Assembly: GCA_944393715.1 (NCBI GenBank)
Contig: CALYBB010000011.1
Span: forward strand, 1-48,421
Source: an uncultured Alphaproteobacteria bacterium
GTDB taxonomy: Bacteria; Pseudomonadota; Alphaproteobacteria; RF32; CAG-239
Direction of reading: 5' to 3'
Length of the DNA: 48,421 nucleotides
The notes under the pieces are model-generated. The model was not told the origin of the DNA and made no database searches. It was given only the letters and a program-made list of their open reading frames with translations. Below, in pieces: positions 17,390 to 25,849 of the stretch. Position 1 is the stretch's first letter. Every line of letters begins with the position of its first letter. The position numbers and the translations under genes are program-made.

Positions 17390-18718
17390 GTGTCAGGACA
17401 GGGAAGAAGCAACAGAGCGTCTATCTATTATATAGATAAAGATTATTGTATTGTCAGAACCGAAGGGCATTGCGGCTCATTATCCTTGAAAAATAAACAA
17501 AATCAGGTTGTTGCAACGCTGGAAGGATGTCAGGATATTTTTACGCAGTTGACAATGGGGGATGTCGCCAGAGAACTTTCACTCATGGAAAAAAAGTATT
17601 TGTTATTGTTTGTCAGAGCAAAAAAATATAGGTTATCCAAAGAAGCGGCGGCGGCTTTAGATGCCTCGATTGTTCGTTATGAGGACGGAAGAGAAGAATA
17701 TTTGTCTGAAAAACAATTGAAACACCGAATAAGCAAAGGAATAGATTTTGCAGAGGTCTTTATTGGACGTTTGAGTGCTCGTCATCTTCGTATTGTGGCG
17801 GATTCAAAGAATTGTTCGTATCATTTTGGACAGGCAAAAATATCTAAGTTGATTATTGAGGAAAATTGCAACATTAATATTGATTTGCGAGATAATGTGT
17901 CTCTTGAAACTCTTATGATCGGCAAAAATTTTTCCGGAACCGTCAATTTGTCAAGAACCGGTATCGAAAGTATTTTTATTGCCGACAGCTGTTGCTGCAA
18001 TTTAAATATGGATGATTCAAAAAAATGTTGTAATTTGCGGATAGGAGATGTTTACAGCGGCAATCTCAACATGGCTAATTCTTGCCTGTATGCTTTGGAG
18101 ATAGGTTATTATTCTTATGCGGATATCGTGTTGTCCAATAATATTATAAAAAGAGGGATCTTTTTAGGTGATTCTTTTAGAGGCGTATTGACAATGAAAA
18201 ATCAACATACCGAGGAGGTTAAAATAGGTGATGATTGTAAGGGTATGATAAAAATTGTCGATTCCATCAAAGAGAGCGGTGTAAAGAAGTTGGTTGTCGG
18301 CGATAATTTTTCCGGCAGAGCTAATCTATCCGGAGACGAAAGTATTGAGATGCTGGAAATCGGACATAAAAATATCGGACAGATTGATGCGTCTTATTCG
18401 ACTTCGTTGGAGACGATCAATGTGGGTAAATTTTACGGAGGTATTATTGATTTGACGGGCGCTTCGGTTGCAGAGGTTCGTTTCGGGTATGGTGCCAGCG
18501 GTCGTATTGATATGCAAGAATGTCAAAATATCAGAATGATGCAAGCGACCGTGGATAATAATTTATCTATTGTCAGCAATCTTTCGTATCATGACGAGAC
18601 TTTTGGCGGCGAGGTATTTTATACATTTGAAAGCTTTCCTCAAGATGCTGTTTTTATGCCTTTTTATAAAAAGATTTATTATAATGCTCGCAATAAAATA
18701 CATGATTATCTTTCGTAA
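17390..18718 (+). CDS. Repeat-built (probable beta-solenoid) protein, unknown function
   Basis: A 442-residue protein starting at GTG 17390, chosen because GGAGG (17380-17384) is placed for it; a GTG at 17378 overlaps that site. After a mixed N-terminal domain of about 140 residues come about ten consecutive units of 20-24 residues. Each has the pattern hydrophobic-x-I/V-G-x-x-F/Y/C-x-G-x-hydrophobic-N/D-L/M, for example LMIGKNFSGTVNLS, LRIGDVYSGNLNMA, LVVGDNFSGRANLS and INVGKFYGGIIDLT. This suggests stacked parallel beta rungs. A short C-terminal tail (MPFYKKIYYNARNKIHDYLS) follows. There is no signal peptide or TM segment, and cysteines are frequent. I do not recognise the family; bactofilins are simpler and shorter. 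Confidence 0.88.
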   Translation: MSGQGRSNRASIYYIDKDYCIVRTEGHCGSLSLKNKQNQVVATLEGCQDIFTQLTMGDVARELSLMEKKYLLLFVRAKKYRLSKEAAAALDASIVRYEDGREEYLSEKQLKHRISKGIDFAEVFIGRLSARHLRIVADSKNCSYHFGQAKISKLIIEENCNINIDLRDNVSLETLMIGKNFSGTVNLSRTGIESIFIADSCCCNLNMDDSKKCCNLRIGDVYSGNLNMANSCLYALEIGYYSYADIVLSNNIIKRGIFLGDSFRGVLTMKNQHTEEVKIGDDCKGMIKIVDSIKESGVKKLVVGDNFSGRANLSGDESIEMLEIGHKNIGQIDASYSTSLETINVGKFYGGIIDLTGASVAEVRFGYGASGRIDMQECQNIRMMQATVDNNLSIVSNLSYHDETFGGEVFYTFESFPQDAVFMPFYKKIYYNARNKIHDYLS

Positions 18719-18748
18719 CAGCAATGTTACAGTTTTGTTACAAAATGC

Positions 18749-18777
18749 TTGTTTTAAAGACTTATTTGTGGTATATT
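18749..18777 (+). promoter_or_regulatory. Probable promoter of the 121-aa ORF
   Basis: TTGTTT (18749-18754) and TATATT (18772-18777) are 17 bases apart, about 40 bases before the ATG. Two GTTACA copies lie just upstream at 18726 and 18737. Confidence 0.5.
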
Positions 18778-18814
18778 GTATCTATAGACCAAACCTTCAC
18801 TAGAGGAGGGTATT

Positions 18815-19180
18815 ATGATGAAAATTACCAGAGAGCAGGGGCTTAAATTTCTGAATGAAATGCAGAAAACAGGGCTTTCCAAGGAACAAATATTTGAGGC
18901 GTTGTTTGAAGCCTGTGGAGCTGGTGAAAGCGTGAATACACGGCATGTGTTTTTTCAGGAAGTTATTATTAAATTTAATGCATCAAAGGCTATGGCTGTA
19001 ATTGCCGGCCACAGGCCTTATGAAACCGAAAGCCATTATGTTGATATTGCTATTTATGCTTATATTAAATCTGGTTTTAATATGAAAGATTTTAATAAAG
19101 ATTTAGCGGCTTTTAAGGAAAGATATAACTTTTTATGTGCGTCGCCTGTCGGCGGAATTAAAGCCTACGCAAACGCATAA
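18815..19180 (+). CDS. Small orphan protein, unknown function
   Basis: A 121-residue, mostly helical, probably cytoplasmic protein with no TM or metal motif. It reads like an adaptor (KITREQGLKFLNEMQKTGLSKEQIFEALFE). Two adjacent ATG codons (18815, 18818) follow a strong GAGGAGGG. The second has better spacing. The gene has its own promoter and a strong terminator, so it is a single-gene transcript and probably well expressed. I do not recognise the family. Confidence 0.82.
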   Translation: MMKITREQGLKFLNEMQKTGLSKEQIFEALFEACGAGESVNTRHVFFQEVIIKFNASKAMAVIAGHRPYETESHYVDIAIYAYIKSGFNMKDFNKDLAAFKERYNFLCASPVGGIKAYANA

Positions 19181-19184
19181 GATG

Positions 19185-19228
19185 AAAAGGTTCCGGTTTT
19201 TTACTCCTTTTTGACCGGAACCTTTTTT
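19185..19228 (+). terminator. Rho-independent terminator after the 121-aa ORF
   Basis: Stem AAAAGGTTCCGGT / ACCGGAACCTTTT with a 16-base loop and a T-run, 5 bases after the stop codon. No second gene uses it directly. Confidence 0.9.
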
Positions 19229-19315
19229 GTGGATTGTCGAAGGGCGCTTGAACAGGCAATGCTCAAAATGGGTATTGTACCGCCGATAGTAGCGTTTTCC
19301 CTTGGCAAAATCCTT

Positions 19316-21070
19316 CTATTCAGCTTTAAATATGCATCCTTGGACGGGAAGGTTGTTTTCGTTGCGAAGAATTAGGTGCTGCATATTGATTTTGGTAAAG
19401 CCGTTTTGGGTTAATTGTTGTTTGATTTTTTCGGGGTTATGTTTGAAACGTCCGTTTTTTTGGATTTGGAAGGTTTGACCGGTTTGAAGCGTTTCAATGG
19501 AAAATATCAGTTTTTTATTGCGGCACAATGCGAAAAAATTATCAAGGGAGCCCATATATCCCAAAACATCTGCCGCCAATATCCACTCAAAGTCGGAACG
19601 ATGGCGCAGAAAGTTAAGAACGTCGTCTTTAAGCAGTTCGCAATAGACATTTTTTTCTTTGGCAAGTGCCAGCATTTTGGCTGATAAATCAACACCTATA
19701 ATTTGATTCCGATCCGTTTTAACAGCCATGCCAACAAGCCCCGTACCGCAGCCAAGATCCGCAATACGCCCTTCCATAGGTCCTGCAATTCTTCGGATAG
19801 CCAACGGAGCTGAATAATCCAGATTTTGCATAACCAATTCGTAAGTATCAGCAAAGTTGTCAAACAAGTTTTCAATAAAAATTTGATTATTTTCAATGTT
19901 TTCTCCTCTTAAAGCTGCTGAGACATGGCGGGCAAAAGGATCCTCAGGAAATGAAGATTTCCATTTTTCGGCCAGCTTGACAGCTAAATTTTCATTAACA
20001 TCAGAGAGCAAAACAAGCGTTTCCGCCAGATTTATAGATGCTTCATGCAAACAAGGATTCAACTGAAGAGCATTAAAAAATAGTCCTGTTGCTTCTGAAT
20101 ATTCGTGTTGATCTTTGAGAATAACGCCGATATTGTTGCTGGTTTCTGCCGATTGAGGAGATAGAATAACGGCTTTACGGTATATTTCCAAAGATTCCGG
20201 CAGACGTTTTTGACGATAAAGCATTTCGGCATAGTTATTGCAGGCTTCAAAATTTTTGGGATTTATTTCCAAAATTTTCTGATAGAGTTGTTCTGCTTGA
20301 TAAAAAAGCTTCTTTTGGCTTTTGATATCAGCGAGGCACAATAGTGCTGCTTCGTTTTTGTCGTTAAGTTTGACAGCCTTGTCAAAACATTTTTCGGCCG
20401 TTGATTTTTGTTGTAGAGCAAGAGATATTAGCCCCAAGAGGTAATGGACGGCATCAGCATCAGGGATAAGGGCAGATGTCTTTTTTGCAAAGGCCAGAGC
20501 TGTTGCGGCATCTTCGCGCTTGTATGCCAGCCATGATAAATCGTACCAAAGTGCAGGGTTATTCGGCCAGCGTTTACTCAGTTCGAGCAGTTCTTTTTCT
20601 GCTTTGTCTGGAAAATCTAACCGATAGCTGTTGGCTAGGTTGATTGCTGCTGTTGCGTCGTTGTTGTTAAGATTGAGGGCTTTCTGCCAATATTTTCTGG
20701 CTTCACTGAGTTGTCCAAGGGTTTCATAGATAAGAGCTATTTCATTGTAAGCTTCTTGAATGGAAGGGGCTAACTGCAGCACCTTATTAAAACTTTGCAG
20801 AGCATCGGCCAAATGATTATCGGCTTTTAGAGAAAATCCAAGATTGAAGTAGTAGAAGGCGTTTTTCGGTCGAATACGAATGGCTGCCGAAAAATAGGAA
20901 CAGGCTTCTTTATGTATTCCGCGCGTTTGGGCAATGAGTCCAAGTAAATTTAAGACGTCTGGTTGATCCGGAACAACTTTAATCAGTTGTCGTGCCAGTT
21001 GTTCAGACGGATTCAGTGCGCCTTGATCAAAATATTTTAATGCCTGCTGAAATATTGCGTCATAATCCAT
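19316..21070 (-). CDS. TPR-repeat protein fused to a SAM-dependent methyltransferase
   Basis: A 584-residue cytoplasmic protein. Residues about 1-360 are roughly ten tetratricopeptide repeats (signatures such as NLLGLIAQTRG, YFNLGFSLKAD and ACNNYAEMLYRQ). From about residue 400 there is a class I methyltransferase with the SAM loop IADLGCGTGLVGMAVK, then GVDLSAKMLALAKE and an ADVLGYMG motif-II region. GGAGAAA precedes the ATG. The C-terminal half looks like small-molecule or protein methyltransferases of the DREV/TPR type. The target is unknown; the TPRs suggest a protein partner. It converges with the 121-aa ORF. Confidence 0.88.
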   Translation of the reverse strand: MDYDAIFQQALKYFDQGALNPSEQLARQLIKVVPDQPDVLNLLGLIAQTRGIHKEACSYFSAAIRIRPKNAFYYFNLGFSLKADNHLADALQSFNKVLQLAPSIQEAYNEIALIYETLGQLSEARKYWQKALNLNNNDATAAINLANSYRLDFPDKAEKELLELSKRWPNNPALWYDLSWLAYKREDAATALAFAKKTSALIPDADAVHYLLGLISLALQQKSTAEKCFDKAVKLNDKNEAALLCLADIKSQKKLFYQAEQLYQKILEINPKNFEACNNYAEMLYRQKRLPESLEIYRKAVILSPQSAETSNNIGVILKDQHEYSEATGLFFNALQLNPCLHEASINLAETLVLLSDVNENLAVKLAEKWKSSFPEDPFARHVSAALRGENIENNQIFIENLFDNFADTYELVMQNLDYSAPLAIRRIAGPMEGRIADLGCGTGLVGMAVKTDRNQIIGVDLSAKMLALAKEKNVYCELLKDDVLNFLRHRSDFEWILAADVLGYMGSLDNFFALCRNKKLIFSIETLQTGQTFQIQKNGRFKHNPEKIKQQLTQNGFTKINMQHLILRNENNLPVQGCIFKAE

Positions 21071-21280
21071 GAATATTTCTCCAAACGAAAGTTTCTTGGT
21101 TATAACAGAGATAATTGCAAAAATCCAGATAAATTATAAAAAAATGCTTGATTTTCAATTTATATTGTTATAAATTTCCCTCACTTCCGAGAATGAAGAC
21201 GGGAAAGCCGTCTCGTTTGGTGCTTGATGAGCCAAAACTATCGGGACAATAATTGAAATCAAATAAAAGGAAAATTGAAT

Positions 21281-21892
21281 ATGAAAAGCATTGTTACCGC
21301 CAAAAAGAAAAAAGAACGCCAGCTTGGCGTGATTTGGGGAGCTCCGAACAGTTCGGTAGCTCGAAGAGAATATGCTCCGGGGCAGCATGGTCAGCGCAGA
21401 AAAAAGCCCACGGATTATGGAGAGCAGTTGTCGGCTAAGCAGAAATTGAAGACTTATTATGGCAATGTGTCTGAGAAACAGTTTCATAAATATTATGTGG
21501 AAGCCATTCGTCGTTCTGGCGATGCGGCCGAAAACCTTATCGGGCTGTTGGAATCTCGGTTGGACAATATCGTATATAAGGCTAAATTTGTGCCGACCAT
21601 TTTTGCGGCTCGCCAGTTTGTCAATCACGGTCATGTTACCGTTAACGGCAAGAAAGTTAATATTCCGTCTTATTTGCTGAAAGCGGGAGATGTCGTCGAA
21701 GTTAGGGCAAAGTCAAAGCAATTGCCAATAGTTATTGCTGCTTTGGAATCAACGTCGCGTGATGTTCCGGCTTATGTTGAGTTGGATGCTAAGAAAGCCG
21801 TTGCAAAATATGCATTTGTGCCGAAGTTTGACGATGTTCCGTATGCTTCGCTTATGCAGCCAAATATGGTTATTGAGTTTTACTCAAGGTAA
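21281..21892 (+). CDS. rpsD: 30S ribosomal protein S4
   Basis: Primary 16S rRNA-binding protein that starts small-subunit assembly. It has 203 residues with the S4 N-domain ([29 protein letters not shown]) and the S4 RNA-binding domain ([36 protein letters not shown]). It lacks the N-terminal zinc cysteines. ATG 21281 follows AAAAGGAAA; a TTG six bases upstream is ignored. It is a single gene here rather than in the alpha operon. The leader holds an AGACGG-GAAAG-CCGTCT hairpin (21197-21213) that might take part in S4 autoregulation, which is only a suggestion. A weak TTGATT/TATAAA pair near 21148-21174 has a short 15-base spacer. Confidence 0.97.
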   Translation: MKSIVTAKKKKERQLGVIWGAPNSSVARREYAPGQHGQRRKKPTDYGEQLSAKQKLKTYYGNVSEKQFHKYYVEAIRRSGDAAENLIGLLESRLDNIVYKAKFVPTIFAARQFVNHGHVTVNGKKVNIPSYLLKAGDVVEVRAKSKQLPIVIAALESTSRDVPAYVELDAKKAVAKYAFVPKFDDVPYASLMQPNMVIEFYSR

Positions 21893-21917
21893 AAAAGAGT
21901 TTTCTTGTTTACAAAAG

Positions 21918-21945
21918 GCAGAGATTGCGTATCTCTGCTTTTTTT
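21918..21945 (+). terminator. Rho-independent terminator after rpsD
   Basis: Eight-bp stem GCAGAGAT / ATCTCTGC with a 5-base loop and seven T, 25 bases after the rpsD stop. Confidence 0.92.
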
Positions 21946-22075
21946 GTATCTTTATTTTTGAAAAAAATACAGAAGTTGTGCAAACAGAGATAATTTTTGT
22001 TTTAAAAAAACGAAATATCATATAGGATTGCTTATCCTTTATATTTGGAATAATGTGTTATTTGAGGAAACAAAC

Positions 22076-24802
22076 ATGGATGATATTCATCTGGAAGATC
22101 CGCGTAAATTTTCGGCCAAAAAAATTCGTGCAGTTGCTGGGCAGTCAAGCGGAAGACGTCGGATATGGCAGTATTTGTTTGATTTGATTATTAAAACCAT
22201 TATTTGTGCTGCTTTTATTTCTCTTGATTTTACTTTGTTTGCCAATTCGGGGAATTATCATATATTTGGTTCTTCTTTTTACTTGAACGCAGAAGTGTTG
22301 TATATTTATATAGGCATAGCCGTTTTCAGCTTTGTAATTATGTTTGCGGCATCATTTTTCAAAAAATTGGAAAATGTGGTTTTGGCGCTGTGTGTTTCTT
22401 TGTTGTGTATTGCCATCATCAATCAATTTGCGAGCTTTGAAAAACATTCGGGGCTGCTTATTCTTTTTAGCGGTATTTTCAGCGATGGTGCCAATGCCGT
22501 TTTGTATAAATATTCGTTTTGGATTATCGGGGTGGCGGTTTTTATTGCGGCTTGGCTTTTGTTTAATATGCTTAAGCGTCAATTTTTGCTTTATTTTGCA
22601 GCGTTACAGTTGGTTGTTTTGGGGTGGCTTTTAAGCGAGGCTTATTTTAGTGCTTCCTCACAGTATTTTAGGACTGCGGCAGCGGCACCGACTCTAAAGA
22701 ATGAAGGTGTCGGGAAAAATCTGATTTTTTTATCTTTTAACAGTCTGACTTCACCGAATAATTTGGCCTCAATGGCGCAGATGTCCAAGCAAAAAGTTAA
22801 TATTCAAGAAACTTTTAATAATGTTTTGGGCTTTTTTGCAAGGAATAATTTTATTTTGTATCCCAATGCGTTGGTTAAAAATGAGCGGGAGCCGTTTTTG
22901 AATCTTATTTCATCATATAATCCTGATTCAGATAAAGATGCTTCAGAGCATTTGCAGATTTCGGCTATTCGGGATGAGTATTTTATTTTTGATTCTTTGC
23001 AACGAGATCGTGTTTATTTGAAAGACAGTTCTCTTTATTCTTTGTTGCGTAAAAAAGACTATACAATCAATGTCTTTCAGACGCGCGGAGTAGATGCTTG
23101 TTATTTGGATAATAAATTAGCAGCGGCGTTGTGCAAAGAAAAAATTAATGCACCGACGAATTGGATCGGCAATAATTTTTCGACAGAGCAGAAAACATTG
23201 TTATTGTTGGCACAATGGCTGAATTCCACGGGGTTTGTTGATTCGCTGAATCCTGTTCTGACTTTGGCTGATTTTGTTTTGCCCAGCCAATTGAGAATGA
23301 CGATGAGTTTTAAGGCGGATGAATTATATGCGGTTAATTCATTTAAGGTCTTTGATCAGATTATTGACAGTTTGGAGAAGCAAACAGGAAATCAGGCTTA
23401 TTTTGCCATTATTGACCTGCCATCTGAAACTTATATTTATGATGAATTCTGCCATTTGAAGAATATGTCAGACTGGGTCAGCGAAAATAATTTTCCGTTT
23501 GCGCGACCGGTTGGGATTGATGTTCGGCGGGATGCTTATGCCGAACAGATCAGTTGTTTGTTTGGAGCGTTAGATAATTTTATTCGTCGGTTAGAACGTG
23601 GCGGGTACTTGAAAGATACGACCCTTATTATTCAGGGATTAAATACGCCTCAAGGTTTGGCGGCAAAGAAGACGGATTATTATCGTCAGCTACAGCAACA
23701 ATCTCAAGTTATGCTGGCTATATATCCGGCCGGAGGTGAGCATTCGGATGTTGATTATAGCGTTTGCTATGTTGATGAGATCTTGAATTCGTTTTTCTTT
23801 ACACATAAACCCTGTAAAGAGTTTTCAGGGATAAAAACAACGGATAAGGCTTTGAAGCATATTCGTCAATTGATTGAAGAAGACAAATATAAGGATCATA
23901 TTATTGCTGCCGCTGAAGAGCATTTTGGTCAATGGAGTTCGGCTTGGCAAGCTTCTAACCAGATTGACGGCGGTCAAGCATATCAGAAAAATGATGTGTT
24001 TCAAAGTCGTTTGGAGGCTTCTTCGCCAGCAGCTGATGTTGCGCCAAGAAAGCTTGAAAAGCCTGCCGTAGCGGAGAATGAAGTTAAAGATGTTCCTGAA
24101 CAGCCAGTTAAATCCATCAGCGCGGTTGGGGATAATGCTCTAGCAAAGCAAGAGATAGAGAACAGCCCCTCAGAGGTTGGTTCGCTTGAAACTAAAACTA
24201 AAACTGAAGAAGGTGTGGATACAATTGATGAACCTTTGCCAGAGATGTCTTCTGCGACGACGGAAGCTCAAATGGAGGAAAAAGCGACCTCTGACGAAGA
24301 AAAGCCTCAGGAAATGCCGATTGATGAAAGTGGCTCTCCGCAGGTTGTTAATTCGGCAAAAATTTTAGCCGAAGAGAAAGTGGCTGAGGAGGATGTTGCC
24401 GAGAGAATTTCGGGCAATGATACGGAAAAGAAGGCCGAACAGCCGGCTACAGAAAAAAATGTAGCACTGGAGACGATTGAGGCGGCAGAAGTCATTCCGG
24501 AAACTTTGTTTGACAAAGCAGAGGTGCAGGATAAAACAGAAGCGGCTATTACCAAAGCCAGAGAAGCGGTTAGAGCTGAAAAAGGCGCGGAAGCCGAGAA
24601 AAAGTTGGATAATTTGGCTCAAAATGTTGAAAAACTTTCACAAAACGAGGAATTACAGGAGGTTCTTGAAGCTCCAGTTGCCGAAGGCGAAAATTTATCG
24701 CCGGAAGAGTTGAAAAGGCAATTTCATAAGAACTTGCAACAGGCAGCTCGTAATAGTGGGAAGAACAGCGTTAACATTGAAGTCAAAGTTATTGAAAATT
24801 AA
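22076..24802 (+). CDS. Inner-membrane protein with a degenerate sulfatase/LtaS/YejM-like domain
   Basis: A 908-residue protein; ATG 22076 follows GAGGAAA, so an upstream in-frame ATG at 22028 is rejected. About five TM helices lie within residues 25-190. A periplasmic domain follows (from about 215, NLIFLSFNSLTSPNN) whose layout recalls alkaline-phosphatase-superfamily membrane enzymes such as LtaS and YejM/PbgA. The usual nucleophile context and the late D-H-G metal motif are not visible: the matching strand reads LIIQGLNTPQG. It is therefore probably non-catalytic, as reported for YejM. The last 260 residues are an acidic, low-complexity Glu/Ala/Pro-rich tail. It sits 12 bases before yejE. 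The fold is inferred. Confidence 0.72.
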   Translation: MDDIHLEDPRKFSAKKIRAVAGQSSGRRRIWQYLFDLIIKTIICAAFISLDFTLFANSGNYHIFGSSFYLNAEVLYIYIGIAVFSFVIMFAASFFKKLENVVLALCVSLLCIAIINQFASFEKHSGLLILFSGIFSDGANAVLYKYSFWIIGVAVFIAAWLLFNMLKRQFLLYFAALQLVVLGWLLSEAYFSASSQYFRTAAAAPTLKNEGVGKNLIFLSFNSLTSPNNLASMAQMSKQKVNIQETFNNVLGFFARNNFILYPNALVKNEREPFLNLISSYNPDSDKDASEHLQISAIRDEYFIFDSLQRDRVYLKDSSLYSLLRKKDYTINVFQTRGVDACYLDNKLAAALCKEKINAPTNWIGNNFSTEQKTLLLLAQWLNSTGFVDSLNPVLTLADFVLPSQLRMTMSFKADELYAVNSFKVFDQIIDSLEKQTGNQAYFAIIDLPSETYIYDEFCHLKNMSDWVSENNFPFARPVGIDVRRDAYAEQISCLFGALDNFIRRLERGGYLKDTTLIIQGLNTPQGLAAKKTDYYRQLQQQSQVMLAIYPAGGEHSDVDYSVCYVDEILNSFFFTHKPCKEFSGIKTTDKALKHIRQLIEEDKYKDHIIAAAEEHFGQWSSAWQASNQIDGGQAYQKNDVFQSRLEASSPAADVAPRKLEKPAVAENEVKDVPEQPVKSISAVGDNALAKQEIENSPSEVGSLETKTKTEEGVDTIDEPLPEMSSATTEAQMEEKATSDEEKPQEMPIDESGSPQVVNSAKILAEEKVAEEDVAERISGNDTEKKAEQPATEKNVALETIEAAEVIPETLFDKAEVQDKTEAAITKAREAVRAEKGAEAEKKLDNLAQNVEKLSQNEELQEVLEAPVAEGENLSPEELKRQFHKNLQQAARNSGKNSVNIEVKVIEN

Positions 24803-24814
24803 GCCATACGGGAG

Positions 24815-25849
24815 ATGGAAAAATTGTCCGTCCGAGGTAAGCTGTCTCAGAAAAAAATATTTGTTTTTCGACGCAATAAACGCGCTTTGTGGTCGCTGAT
24901 TGTTTTTGGGTTTTTGTTTTTGCTGAGTTTGGCTGCCGAAATTATTGCCAATGATAAGCCTTTGGCTATTTATTATGAAGGAGAATGGTTTTTTCCGATA
25001 ATTAAAAGTTATGATGAACAGACGTTTGGGGGAGATTTTCCGACGGAAGCGGATTACAAAGATCCCTTGATTCTTCATAATATTCAGAAAAACGGCAAGT
25101 TATGGTGGCCACTAATACCTTATTCTTTTAATACTGTTGATTATAATCTCGACAAACCGACACCATCGCCGCCGGATCGATCACACTGGCTTGGAACCGA
25201 TGATGAGGGAAGGGATGTTTTGACGCGAATTTTATATGGGATCCGTCTGTCGGTTGTTTTTGCCTTTATTTTAACGGCTGCTTCTTCGGCTGTAGGTATT
25301 GTCGTCGGTGCTGTTCAAGGTTATTTTGGCGGTAAAATAGATATTATTATCCAGCGAATAATGGAAATATGGGAGTCGTTGCCCCAGCTTTTTATTCTGA
25401 TTATTATTGCCAGTGTGTTTGAGCCAGATTTTTGGATGTTGTTGTTGATAATGCTGTTTTTTGGCTGGCCGGCGTTGGTAGGTGTTGTTCGGGCTGAATT
25501 TTTGAGAGTCCGCAATTTTGAATTTGTAAAAGCGGCTAAGGCTTTGGGGGTTAGTAATGTCCGTGTGATGTTTAAACATATTTTGCCTAATGCCTTGGTA
25601 GCGTCTATTACTTTTATTCCTTTTATTTTATCGGAGTCGATTGTTGCATTGACGGCGTTGGATTTTTTAGGCCTTGGATTGTCGCACGAATATCCGTCGC
25701 TGGGAGATTTGGTACGCCAGGGAAAGGATAATTTACAGGCTCCTTGGATAGGTGTTTCAATTTTTGTGGTCTTATCATCGCTTTTAACCATGCTTATTTT
25801 TATAGGTGAGGGAGTGCGCGATGTTTTTGACACACGGAGAAACCGTTGA
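24815..25849 (+). CDS. yejE: ABC transporter permease, YejE type (peptide uptake)
   Basis: Inner-membrane permease of the oligopeptide/microcin C ABC importer family. The 344-residue chain has a first TM (about 28-47), a long periplasmic insert typical of YejE (WFFPIIKSYDEQTFGGDFPTEA), the WLGTDDEGRDVLTRILYG motif, and a five-helix core with the EAA loop (EFVKAAKALGVSNVRVMFKHILPNA). GGGAG abuts the ATG, so the start may lie slightly downstream. Its stop overlaps the yejF ATG (ATGA). The substrate-binding yejA and permease yejB are not in the window. YejE must pair with a YejB encoded elsewhere. Confidence 0.93.
   Translation: MEKLSVRGKLSQKKIFVFRRNKRALWSLIVFGFLFLLSLAAEIIANDKPLAIYYEGEWFFPIIKSYDEQTFGGDFPTEADYKDPLILHNIQKNGKLWWPLIPYSFNTVDYNLDKPTPSPPDRSHWLGTDDEGRDVLTRILYGIRLSVVFAFILTAASSAVGIVVGAVQGYFGGKIDIIIQRIMEIWESLPQLFILIIIASVFEPDFWMLLLIMLFFGWPALVGVVRAEFLRVRNFEFVKAAKALGVSNVRVMFKHILPNALVASITFIPFILSESIVALTALDFLGLGLSHEYPSLGDLVRQGKDNLQAPWIGVSIFVVLSSLLTMLIFIGEGVRDVFDTRRNR

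Noticed and set aside
22028..22075. Upstream ATG for the YejM-like membrane protein
   Set aside because: No ribosome site. ATG 22076 is preceded by GAGGAAA and gives a sensible cytoplasmic start.
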